Part shown: piece by piece, positions 54,683 through 63,421 of the stretch
How the letters are laid out: the number at the start of each line of letters is the position of its first letter
Position numbering within the stretch: position 1 is the stretch's first letter
Assembly: GCA_019637195.1 (NCBI GenBank)
Contig: JAHBWA010000025.1
Coordinates: 18,871 to 82,870, forward strand
Length of the DNA stretch: 64,000 nucleotides
DNA from: Labilithrix sp.
GTDB lineage: Bacteria; Myxococcota_A; Polyangia; Polyangiales; Polyangiaceae
Reading direction: 5' to 3'
Translations under genes and position numbers: made by a program
The notes under the pieces: generated by a model
Told to the model about the DNA's origin: nothing
Database searches by the model: none
The model's input: only the letters and a program-made list of their open reading frames with translations

Positions 54683-56368
54683 ATGCGGGCATCCTTCCTT
54701 GGCGTCGTCGCGTCCACCTTCGTCCTCGGCCTCGCGGCGGTCGTCGCGTGCGGCTCCAATCGCGACGGATTCGACCCCGCTGCCGACGCGGGGCCGATCG
54801 GCGACGACGCGAGCAGCGGGTTTCTGCCGGTCGACGGCGGCTTCGGCGGAGACGCCGGCGAGCCCGATCTCCCGCCCGGCGAGACGCGCGATCCGGTCGA
54901 CTGCGAGGAGGCGAAGACCTCGAAGTCGTACGTCGGCTGCGACTACTGGCCGACGATCACGCCGAACGCGGTGTGGTCGATCTTCGACTACGCCGTCGTC
55001 GTCGCGAACACCGGCACGAAGAACGCCGACGTGACGGTGACCGGACCGAACGGGGTCGACAAGCAGGTGACGGTCCCGCCGGGCGAGCTCCGGAAGATCG
55101 TCCTCCCGTGGGTGCCGTCGCTGAAGGGGCCCGACTTCGACGAGTGCACGTCGTCTTCGCCCCTCGCGAGCTCGGTGGTGGTGAGCCAGGGCGCTTACCA
55201 CCTCGTCAGCTCGACGCCCGTGATCGTCTACCAGTTCAACGCGCTCCAGTACAAAGGCGAGGGCGGCGAGGGACCCGACGGCGGCGTGAAGGACTGGTCG
55301 ACGTGCCCGGCCTCGTCGTGCGCGCAGTCGATCGAGTGCTTCTCGTACTCGAACGACGCGTCGCTGCTCCTGCCGAGCACGGCGATGACGAACAACTACC
55401 GCGTCACGGCCTTCAAGGGCGTCGCGCCGATCTTCCTCCTCAGCCCGGGCATCACCACCGCCCTGTCGGTGACGGCGACGCAGCCGAACACGGAGGTGAC
55501 GCTCACGCTCTCGTCGACCGCGTCCGTGCGGGCGTCGACGAACGGCCAGGCGATCCCCTCCAGGGCTTCGGGCACGCTCACGCTCACGCTCGCGAACGCC
55601 GGCGACGTCGCCGAGTTCGTCACGGACTCGCGCCGGGACTTCAGCGGCTCGCTCGTCCAGAGCGACAAGCCCGTGCAGGTGATCTCGAGCATCCCGTGCA
55701 TCAGCATCGGCGGCCCCGCCTGCGATCACATCGAGGAGACGGTGCTGCCGGCCGAGACGCTCGGCAAGCGCTACGTCGTCGCGCAGCCCACCGGCCCGAA
55801 GGGCCAGCCGGTCGGTCACCACGTGCGCCTCTTCGGGAACCAGGACGGCACCACGCTGACGTACGCGCCGTCGAAGCCCGCGAACTGCCCCACCACGCTC
55901 AACGCCGGGCAGATCGGCGAGTGTGACATCGTCAACGCCACGTTCGAGGTCACCGGCGACAAGGAGTTCGGCGTCTCGACGTTCCTCCTCGGCGCCAGCG
56001 TCTACAACGACCCCAAGGGCGATCCGTCGCAGACCAACATCGCCTCGATCGAGCAGTTTCGCACGAAGTACGTCTTCCTCGCGCCGAGCGACTACCCGGT
56101 CCTCTGGGCGGACATCACGGCGACCGAGGACGCGCAGATCGAGCTCGACGGCGCCGCGCTCACCGTCCCGTGGACGCAGATCGGCCCGGGGCCCTTCGGC
56201 GTCTACCGCGTGGACCTCACGAAGAGCGGGCAGGACGGCGCGCACACGCTCACGGCCAAGAAGCCCGTCGGCGTCCAGGTCATCGGCTTCGGCGACAACA
56301 CGAGCTTCCAGTACCCCGCCGGGCTCAACCTGAACCTCATCGCGCCGCCGCCGCCGCCGCCGAAGTGA
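54683..56368 (+). CDS. IgGFc-binding-like lipoprotein, copy 2
   Basis: A 561-residue paralogue of the preceding gene, with signal ending AAVVAC (Cys23). Segments such as SYVGCDYWPTITPN, SSTPVIVYQFNALQYKGEGG and NTSFQYPAGLNL are identical or nearly so in both. The linker and the loop regions are more diverged, and one insertion of about 12 residues present in copy 1 after the STCPG segment is missing here. The spacer between the genes is 221 bp. This is a tandem gene duplication followed by diversification of the presumed binding surfaces. Confidence 0.85.
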   Translation: MRASFLGVVASTFVLGLAAVVACGSNRDGFDPAADAGPIGDDASSGFLPVDGGFGGDAGEPDLPPGETRDPVDCEEAKTSKSYVGCDYWPTITPNAVWSIFDYAVVVANTGTKNADVTVTGPNGVDKQVTVPPGELRKIVLPWVPSLKGPDFDECTSSSPLASSVVVSQGAYHLVSSTPVIVYQFNALQYKGEGGEGPDGGVKDWSTCPASSCAQSIECFSYSNDASLLLPSTAMTNNYRVTAFKGVAPIFLLSPGITTALSVTATQPNTEVTLTLSSTASVRASTNGQAIPSRASGTLTLTLANAGDVAEFVTDSRRDFSGSLVQSDKPVQVISSIPCISIGGPACDHIEETVLPAETLGKRYVVAQPTGPKGQPVGHHVRLFGNQDGTTLTYAPSKPANCPTTLNAGQIGECDIVNATFEVTGDKEFGVSTFLLGASVYNDPKGDPSQTNIASIEQFRTKYVFLAPSDYPVLWADITATEDAQIELDGAALTVPWTQIGPGPFGVYRVDLTKSGQDGAHTLTAKKPVGVQVIGFGDNTSFQYPAGLNLNLIAPPPPPPK

Positions 56369-56486
56369 TCCGCCGCGCCGCGCCTCGGCGCGGCGCCGAT
56401 CGGAATCCCGGTGAAAAGAGGTGCGCCGGCCCCGGGGCCGGCGCCGCCTCTGGAAACCGCCGGAACGAAGGGGTAAGACCGCGGCC

Positions 56487-58019
56487 ATGGACATCGGCAA
56501 GCAGCTCGCGGCGCTCGACCTCGATCCGAAGACCTTCGCGGAGGGCTCCGCCGGCGCAGACGCGCGCACGCTCGTCGCGCGCTCGCCGATCGACGGCTCG
56601 GTCACGGCGCGCGTCGCCGCCGACGACGCGGCCGCCGTCGACGCCGCCATCGGCCGCGCCCACGCCGCGTTCCTCGAGTGGCGGAGCGTGCCGGCGCCGC
56701 GGCGCGGCGAGCTGATCCGCCTCTTCGGCGAGGAGCTTCGCCGCGAGAAGGACGCGCTCGCGAGCATCGTGACGGTCGAGGCCGGCAAGATCGTCGCCGA
56801 GGCGCGCGGCGAGGTGCAGGAGATGATCGACATCTGCGACTTCGCCTGCGGCCTGTCGCGCCAGCTCTACGGCCTGACGATCGCCTCCGAGCGGCCCGGC
56901 CACCGCATGAGCGAGACGTGGCACCCGCTCGGCGTCGTCGGCGTCATCAGCGCCTTCAACTTCCCGGTCGCCGTCTGGGCGTGGAACTTCACGCTCGCCG
57001 TCGTCTGCGGGAACTCGGTCGTGTGGAAGCCGTCCGACAAGACGCCGCTCACGGCGGCCGCGTGCCAGGCGCTCTTCCTCCGCGCGTGCAAGCGCTTCGA
57101 CGACGGCGCCGCGCCGTCGGTCGCGTCGCGGCTCTCCGAGGTCGTGCAGGGGAAGGCGGACGTCGGCGAGCGCCTCGTCGACGATCGGCGCGTGGCGCTC
57201 GTCAGCGCGACGGGCTCGACCCGGATGGGCCGGGCGGTCGCGCCGCGGGTCGCTGCTCGGTTCGGACGCTCGTTGCTCGAGCTCGGCGGCAACAACGCGA
57301 TGATCGCCGCGCCGTCGGCCGATCTCGAGCTCGCGACGCGCGCGGTCCTCTTCAGCGCGGCCGGCACGTGCGGGCAGCGCTGCACGACGCTCCGGCGCTT
57401 GATCGCCCACGAGAGCATCCGCGACGAGCTCACGTCGCGCGTCGAGCGCGCCTACGGGCAGATCCGCGTCGGCGATCCGCGCGACGCCGCGACGCTCGTC
57501 GGGCCGCTCATCGACGGCGCGTCGTTCGAGGCGATGCAGGCGGCGCTGGCCCGCGCCAAGCAGGCCGGCGGCGAGGTCGTGGGCGGCGAGCGCGTGTCGG
57601 TCCCGGGGTGCGACGGCGGGTTCTACGTCCGCCCGGCGATCGTCCGCATGCCCTCTCAGGCGGACATCGTGAAGGAGGAGACGTTCGCGCCGATCCTCTA
57701 CGTGATGGGCTACCGCGAGCTCGACGAGGCGATCGCGATGCAGAACGACGTGCCGCAAGGGCTCTCGTCGTGCATCTTCACGAACGATCTGCGTGAGGCC
57801 GAGCGCTTCCTCTCGGCGGTCGGCAGCGACTGCGGGATCGCGAACGTGAACATCGGCCCGAGCGGCGCCGAGATCGGCGGCGCGTTCGGCGGCGAGAAGG
57901 AGACCGGCGGCGGTCGTGAGTCTGGCTCGGACTCTTGGCGCAGCTACATGCGCCGCGCGACGAACACGGTGAACTATTCGAAGGACCTGCCGCTCGCCCA
58001 GGGCATCGTCTTCGGCTGA
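56487..58019 (+). CDS. ALDH7-type aldehyde dehydrogenase (aminoadipate-semialdehyde type)
   Basis: A 510-residue NAD-dependent aldehyde dehydrogenase. NAD-binding segments include VVGVISAFNFPVAVWAWN and SATGSTRMGRAV; the general base Glu265 is in LELGGNNA and nucleophile Cys299 in GQRCTTLRR. ELGGNNA and GQRCTT are diagnostic of the ALDH7 family, which oxidises 2-aminoadipic 6-semialdehyde (piperideine-6-carboxylate) in lysine breakdown. The length and NDVPQGLSSCIFTND match the family. The start at ATG 56487 gives the usual N-terminus. No other lysine-pathway gene is next to it. Confidence 0.92.
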   Translation: MDIGKQLAALDLDPKTFAEGSAGADARTLVARSPIDGSVTARVAADDAAAVDAAIGRAHAAFLEWRSVPAPRRGELIRLFGEELRREKDALASIVTVEAGKIVAEARGEVQEMIDICDFACGLSRQLYGLTIASERPGHRMSETWHPLGVVGVISAFNFPVAVWAWNFTLAVVCGNSVVWKPSDKTPLTAAACQALFLRACKRFDDGAAPSVASRLSEVVQGKADVGERLVDDRRVALVSATGSTRMGRAVAPRVAARFGRSLLELGGNNAMIAAPSADLELATRAVLFSAAGTCGQRCTTLRRLIAHESIRDELTSRVERAYGQIRVGDPRDAATLVGPLIDGASFEAMQAALARAKQAGGEVVGGERVSVPGCDGGFYVRPAIVRMPSQADIVKEETFAPILYVMGYRELDEAIAMQNDVPQGLSSCIFTNDLREAERFLSAVGSDCGIANVNIGPSGAEIGGAFGGEKETGGGRESGSDSWRSYMRRATNTVNYSKDLPLAQGIVFG

Positions 58020-58306
58020 GCGAAGGCGCCGTTTCGCGTCGACGCGTCGTTTCGCGTCGGCGCTCCGCGCGATGCCGACCTCCTGCGACCGTCGCGGCTC
58101 GCCGCGCGGCGCCGCCGCGCGTCTTTCACGATCGCGGTGCCCTGCGATCCGTGGTGTCGCCGGTTCCGGCGCTCGTCGTACGGACAATCCAGCTACGAAT
58201 TCAAACACTTGGCGGCAGCTCTGGCGCGCGCGCAGGTTTGGGTTGGACACCTGCCTACATGTGAGTCATATGTAAGTCCTAGCTCGACAGGAACCACGGA
58301 AGACCC

Positions 58307-59545
58307 ATGAAGCTCCGCTCCCTCTCCCTCTCGCTCCTCCTCTCTCTCGCTGCGGCGGCCACGGGCTGCGCCGGTGAGGTCGCCGACAACACGACGACCA
58401 ACGACGAGAACGAGATCGTCAACGTCCCACAAACCGACGTGGAGCGGCAGTCGATCGGCAACTGCTGGCTCTACGCCCACGCGAGCTGGGCGGAGTCGAT
58501 GCACAAATCGGCGACCGGCGAGGACTTCGACGTCTCGCAGTCGTACTGGACGTACTGGCACTGGTTCGATCAGATCGCGGGCGGGTACTCCTCGCAGATC
58601 TCGACCGGCGGCAACTACACGACCGCGAACAACATCGTCCGCAAGTACGGCCTCGTGGCGGAGAAGGACTTCATCTTCGCCGACACGCTGAACGAGATGT
58701 CGAACCGGCAGAAGACGGCGCTCGACGCCCTGAACCTGTCGCTCAAGTCCGGCGCGCTGCAGGAGCCCTCCGCGCGCCGCGACAAGAAGAAGCTCCGCGA
58801 AGAGATGGACCGCGCCTGGGGCCTCTCGGCCGAGCAGAGCGCGATGCTCGATCAGGTCTTCGGCGAGACGGTGTCGCGCACGCTCACCGGCTCCGCCAGC
58901 GTCGCCGGGACGCCGATCATCCGGGCGCAGGACTTCGACGTCAGCTACTCCTCCGGCCCGAACCGCGCCCGCCAGACGCGAAAGCTCTCGCAGGCGATGA
59001 GCGAGTGGCGCCAGGTCTACTACTCGAGCGGCGATCGCCGCGGCTTCCTCCAGCGCGTGCAGCGGGCGCTGCACGCCGAGCAGCCGGTGATCATCACGTG
59101 GTTCGTCGACTTCAACGCGATGGAGAACCGCGAGGGCGAGCTCCGCGGCTCCTTCAACATGAAGACCCTCGGCGACTTCGGCCCGGGCAGCCAGGGTGGT
59201 CACATGACCGTGCTCCAGGACTACCAGGCGAAGCTCGCCGACGGCACGGTCCTCGAGGCCGGCGTGACGCTCGACCCGACCAAGCGCAGCGACAAGCGGC
59301 TGCTCGACCGCGCGCTCGACACGCGCACCCAGATCCAGTTCCTCCGCGTGAAGAACTCGTGGGGCTCCGCCCGCGTCGACCGCGCCTTCGCGCCCGGCAT
59401 GCCCGGCTACCACGATCTCTACCTCGACTACCTGAACGGCCCGGTGAAGCGCTGCACGACCAAGGCGGACGGCTCGACGGACACGTCGAACTGCCCGTTC
59501 GATCACACGCCGCTGCAGAACGTCGTCCTGCCACCGGGCTACTGA
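58307..59545 (+). CDS. Papain-like (C1 family) cysteine protease lipoprotein
   Basis: A 412-residue secreted lipoprotein (signal ending AAATGC, Cys21). Nucleophile Cys53 lies in QSIGNCWLYAHASW (the Q...C pair of papain-type enzymes), active-site His299 in GGHMTVLQDY, and Asn350 in RVKNSWGS. The wide Cys-His spacing is filled by a helical insertion (residues of about 125-250). This layout resembles bleomycin-hydrolase-type C1 enzymes more than plain papain, and there is no inhibitory propeptide. It should cleave peptides at the cell surface. Confidence 0.88.
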   Translation: MKLRSLSLSLLLSLAAAATGCAGEVADNTTTNDENEIVNVPQTDVERQSIGNCWLYAHASWAESMHKSATGEDFDVSQSYWTYWHWFDQIAGGYSSQISTGGNYTTANNIVRKYGLVAEKDFIFADTLNEMSNRQKTALDALNLSLKSGALQEPSARRDKKKLREEMDRAWGLSAEQSAMLDQVFGETVSRTLTGSASVAGTPIIRAQDFDVSYSSGPNRARQTRKLSQAMSEWRQVYYSSGDRRGFLQRVQRALHAEQPVIITWFVDFNAMENREGELRGSFNMKTLGDFGPGSQGGHMTVLQDYQAKLADGTVLEAGVTLDPTKRSDKRLLDRALDTRTQIQFLRVKNSWGSARVDRAFAPGMPGYHDLYLDYLNGPVKRCTTKADGSTDTSNCPFDHTPLQNVVLPPGY

Positions 59546-59645
59546 TCGCATGGATCTCCGAGCGTGACCGGCGCGCCCGGTCGCGCCGGCGCCGAGCCGG
59601 CACGCCGGGTTTGTGCCGCGCGAGACAACGCGGCATCCTAGCGGC

Positions 59646-61739
59646 GTGCTTCGGCGCCGATCGCTCGGGTCCTCGTTCGCGCTGACGCTCGCGCTGGCGG
59701 CCGCGTGCAGCGACGATCCCCCGCCCGCGGCGCCGTCGGGGCCGTGCATCCCACCTCCGAGGCCTGTCGGCGCGCAGGTCGCGCTCGCGCCGGCGCTCGG
59801 GGACCTCCGGTTCACCGCGCCGATCGAGCTGATCGAAGGCCCGGGCCGGCGCTCCTACGTCGTCGAGCAAGGCGGCGTGGTGAAGGCCGTCGCGCCCGGC
59901 GGGGGCGCGCCCAGCGTCGCGCTCGACATCTCGGGTCGGATCGTCGCGGGCGGCGAGGCCGGGCTCCTCGGGCTCGCGTTCGATCCGAAGTTCGCCGAAA
60001 ACGGCTTCGCTTATCTGTATTTTACAGAGAACATCGATCCCAAGCCCGGCGTCGTCTTCCAGGACATCGTCGCGCGCGTGACGAGCGCCGACGGCGGCGC
60101 GACCTTCGATCCTGCGACGATCGAGATCCTGCTCGCGGTCGACGATCCGTTCGCGAACCACAACGGCGGTCACCTCGCGTTCGGCCCCGACGGCATGCTC
60201 TACGTCGGGATCGGCGACGGCGGCTCGAGCGGCGATCCGCAGGGCAACGCGCAGAACACGGACACGCTCCTCGGCAAGCTCCTCCGGATCGACCCGCACG
60301 GCGGCGCGCCGTACGGGATCCCGGCGTCGAACCCGTTCGCCGCCGGCGGCGGGCGCCCCGAGATCTACGCCTACGGCTTCCGCAACCCGTGGAAGTTCAG
60401 CTTCGACATGCTGACGGGGGACCTGTGGCTGGCGGACGTCGGGCAGAGCCGCTACGAGGAGATCAACCGCGTCGTCCTCGGCGGCAACTACGGCTGGAAC
60501 ATCCGCGAGGGGAAGCACTGCTACGAGTCGCCGGGCTGCTCGACCGACGGGCTCATCGATCCGGTCGCCGAGTATCCGCGCTCCGAGGGGATCAGCGTCA
60601 CCGGCGGCTACGTCTACCGCGGCAAGTCCATCCCGTCGCTCGAGGGCCACTTCGTCTACGGCGACTTCGGCACGGGCAACATCTGGGGCTTCGACGGGCT
60701 CGGGCAGACGAAGGGGGCGCTCTTGACGCCCTCGAACCTCAAGATCTCGTCGTTCGGGCAGGACGCCGACGGCGAGGTCTACGTCGTCGACTACGCCAGC
60801 GGAGCGGTGAAGAAGCTCGTGGCCGCGGACGCACCCGAGCCCGAGCTGCACCTCACCGGAGAGCGGCTCGGAGAGACAGGCTGCGTCGATCCGCGGAACC
60901 CGGCGCGCGCGCCGGCGACGGCGATCGCCTACAGCGTGAACAGCCCGCTCTGGTCCGACGGCGCGGACAAGTCGCGGTGGCTCTTCGTCCCCGAGGGGGA
61001 GAAGATCGGCGTCGGTGCCGACGGTGACTTCGACGTCCCGCCGGGGAGCGTCGCCGTCAAGACGTTCACCGTGCTCGGCAAGCGCGTCGAGACGCGCCTC
61101 TTCGTGCGCTACGACGACGGCGGGTGGGCCGGCTACTCGTACGAGTGGGCCGACGATCAGAGCGACGCGTTCCTCCTCACCGAGGGCAAGACGAAGGAGC
61201 TGCCGGGCGGCGGCGCCTGGTACTTCCCGTCGCGCAGCGAGTGCTTCGCGTGCCACACGCCGTCGGCGGGTTTCACCCTCGGGCTCGAGGCGCGGCAGCT
61301 CCATCGCCAGGACGGAGGGGACGTGCTCGACTGGTTCGCCGGCGTGCTCGCGGCGCCGATCGCGCGTGACGCGTTCCCGCCGCTGGCGGCGGCGGACACG
61401 GAGGGCGCGTCGGTCGAGGCGCGCGCGCGCGGCTACCTGCACGCGAACTGCTCGGCGTGTCACCGCGAGGGCAGCGGCGCGGGTGCGGCGACGCTCGATC
61501 TCCGGATCGACCGCGCGCTCCACGAGACGAGGACGTGCGGCGTCGCCCCTCAGGCGGGCGACCTCGGCGTCGCGGAGTCGAAGATCGTCGCGCCGGGCGA
61601 TCCCGGCCGCTCGACGCTCGCGCTCAGGATGCGCGCGCTGGACGAGAGCCGGATGCCGCCGCTCGCGACCCGCATCGTCGACGAGGCCGGCGCGGCGGCC
61701 GTCGAGGCGTGGATCCGCGAGCTCGGCGACTGTCCCTGA
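59646..61739 (+). CDS. PQQ-type sugar dehydrogenase fused to c-type haem domain
   Basis: A 697-residue lipoprotein starting at GTG 59646 (signal ending LALAAAC, Cys21; GTG 59613 is an alternative). Residues of about 45-395 form a six-blade glucose/sorbosone-dehydrogenase propeller: LLGLAFDPKF, NHNGGHLAFGPDGMLYVGIG and YGFRNPWKFSF. A linker domain follows, then two haem-binding CxxCH motifs, CFACH (Cys533) and CSACH (Cys602). The fusion would oxidise a sugar or other alcohol and pass electrons through the haem in the same chain to the respiratory chain. Substrate unknown. The second CxxCH domain ends with the Met ligand candidate in SRMPPL. Confidence 0.88.
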   Translation: MLRRRSLGSSFALTLALAAACSDDPPPAAPSGPCIPPPRPVGAQVALAPALGDLRFTAPIELIEGPGRRSYVVEQGGVVKAVAPGGGAPSVALDISGRIVAGGEAGLLGLAFDPKFAENGFAYLYFTENIDPKPGVVFQDIVARVTSADGGATFDPATIEILLAVDDPFANHNGGHLAFGPDGMLYVGIGDGGSSGDPQGNAQNTDTLLGKLLRIDPHGGAPYGIPASNPFAAGGGRPEIYAYGFRNPWKFSFDMLTGDLWLADVGQSRYEEINRVVLGGNYGWNIREGKHCYESPGCSTDGLIDPVAEYPRSEGISVTGGYVYRGKSIPSLEGHFVYGDFGTGNIWGFDGLGQTKGALLTPSNLKISSFGQDADGEVYVVDYASGAVKKLVAADAPEPELHLTGERLGETGCVDPRNPARAPATAIAYSVNSPLWSDGADKSRWLFVPEGEKIGVGADGDFDVPPGSVAVKTFTVLGKRVETRLFVRYDDGGWAGYSYEWADDQSDAFLLTEGKTKELPGGGAWYFPSRSECFACHTPSAGFTLGLEARQLHRQDGGDVLDWFAGVLAAPIARDAFPPLAAADTEGASVEARARGYLHANCSACHREGSGAGAATLDLRIDRALHETRTCGVAPQAGDLGVAESKIVAPGDPGRSTLALRMRALDESRMPPLATRIVDEAGAAAVEAWIRELGDCP

Positions 61740-61820
61740 CGCCGCCCGGACGCGCGCGAGCTCGGCCTTGCCTGAAAACGACCGGCCGGGCGACGCCGTG
61801 CGCTATACGGTCGCCCAGCA

Positions 61821-63383
61821 ATGGAGAAGCTCACTCCCGACGAGGTGCGAGACCTCATCGCGAAGCTCGAGGCGATCGTCGAGGACCGCCTGGTGCTCTC
61901 GGAGGTCGATCACGACACGCGCATCGCGCTCCTCAAGGTCGCCGGGCGCCTCTCCCGTCCCACGCGCGACGAGAGCGCGCGCACCGCCAAGGCGATCCGC
62001 GCGCTCGATCGCCGGCGAGCTCTGGATCGCGATCGCGCGGTGCGCGCCGCCACCGAGATCCGCGCGGCGCGGCGCGCCGAGGTCTTCACCGCTCCGCCGC
62101 AGCTCGTCTCGGCCCCCGTGGGCGACGGCGACGATCCGGGCGCCGGCGAGCTCCACAAGCCGCGCCTCTGCTACGTCTGCAAGGCGAAGTTCCAGAAGGT
62201 GCACTTCTTCTACGACGCGATGTGCGCGCCGTGCGCCGAGCTCAACTACGAGAAGCGATTCCAGACCGCGTCGCTCGTCGGCCGGATCGCGCTGATCACC
62301 GGCGCGCGCGTGAAGATCGGCTACCAGGCGGCGCTCATGATGCTGCGCGCGGGCGCGCGCGTGATCGTCACCACGCGGTTCCCGCGCGACGCCGCCGCGC
62401 GCTACACGCGCGAGCCGGACTTCGTCGATTGGCAGGAGCGGCTCGAGATCCACGGCCTCGATCTCCGGCACTCGCCGAGCGTCGAGATCTTCGCGCGCTA
62501 CCTCACGCAGACGAAGCCGCACCTCGACATCCTGATCAACAACGCCGCGCAGACGGTCCGGAGGCCGCCGGCGTTCTACGCGCACCTGCTCGACCTCGAG
62601 CGCCGTCCGTTCGCGGAGCTGACGCCGAACGTGCAGGCCGTGCTCGGCAACCACGAGGCGTGCAAGCGCGCGATCGCCACGGGGCCCTCGCTCGAGCCGG
62701 CCGAGCACGCGCTCGCCGGCGCCGGAGACGCGAACGCGGGGTTCGTCGCGTGGAGAGGGGAGGGGCCGGCGACCGGGATCCGGGCCTCCGCCGAGCTCGC
62801 GCAGATCCCCTGCGCCTTCGACGAGGCGGGACGCGACGGGGAGCTCTTCCCGCTCGGCCGCGTCGACGCGGACCTACAGCAGATCGATCTCCGCGCGATG
62901 AACAGCTGGCGCATGACGCTGAGCGAGGTGCCCGCCGCCGAGATGCTCGAGGTGCAGCTCGTGAACGCTGTCGCCCCGTTCATCCTCTGCGCGCGGCTGA
63001 AGGCGCTGATGCTGCAGAGCCCGAGCGCGGAGCGGCACATCGTCAACGTGTCGGCGGTGGAGGGCCAGTTCGCGCGTCACAAGAAGACGGACCGGCACCC
63101 CCACACCAACATGGCGAAGGCCGCGCTCAACATGCTGACGCTCACCAGCGCGCGCGACTACGCCGCGCAGGGGATCTTCATGAACGCGGTCGACACCGGG
63201 TGGGTGACCGACGAGGACCCGGCGGCGCTCTCGCAACGCAAGCGAGACGATCACGACTTTCAGCCGCCGCTCGACATCGTCGACGGCGCGGCTCGCGTCT
63301 GCGATCCCTTCTTCTCGAGCCTCCTCACGGGCCGCCACGTGTGGGGCAAGTTCCTCAAGGACTACGCCGAAGCCGAGTGGTGA
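61821..63383 (+). CDS. SDR-like protein with N-terminal zinc ribbon, catalytic Tyr missing
   Basis: A 520-residue protein. Residues 1-90 are helical. CYVCKAKFQKVHFFYDAMCA and the next PC complete a four-Cys zinc ribbon (about 115-136). The Rossmann domain has ITGARVKIGYQAALMMLRAG and ILINNAAQT. A long insertion follows (about residues 250-360), then VNVSAVEGQ and HPHTNMAKAALNML. In a normal SDR the last motif reads YxxxK; here Lys is kept but the Tyr position is Thr. Dehydrogenase activity is doubtful. The size is twice the usual SDR. Possible roles are NAD(H)-binding regulation or a different chemistry. Confidence 0.85.
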   Translation: MEKLTPDEVRDLIAKLEAIVEDRLVLSEVDHDTRIALLKVAGRLSRPTRDESARTAKAIRALDRRRALDRDRAVRAATEIRAARRAEVFTAPPQLVSAPVGDGDDPGAGELHKPRLCYVCKAKFQKVHFFYDAMCAPCAELNYEKRFQTASLVGRIALITGARVKIGYQAALMMLRAGARVIVTTRFPRDAAARYTREPDFVDWQERLEIHGLDLRHSPSVEIFARYLTQTKPHLDILINNAAQTVRRPPAFYAHLLDLERRPFAELTPNVQAVLGNHEACKRAIATGPSLEPAEHALAGAGDANAGFVAWRGEGPATGIRASAELAQIPCAFDEAGRDGELFPLGRVDADLQQIDLRAMNSWRMTLSEVPAAEMLEVQLVNAVAPFILCARLKALMLQSPSAERHIVNVSAVEGQFARHKKTDRHPHTNMAKAALNMLTLTSARDYAAQGIFMNAVDTGWVTDEDPAALSQRKRDDHDFQPPLDIVDGAARVCDPFFSSLLTGRHVWGKFLKDYAEAEW

Positions 63384-63421
63384 CGCCCGCGCCGCGCGTC
63401 CAGCTCTCCACTCTCGCGCGC

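Noticed and set aside
58253..58274. Palindrome around ACATGTGAGTCATATGT before the papain-like gene
   Set aside because: The arms are imperfect and do not stay in register beyond four bases.
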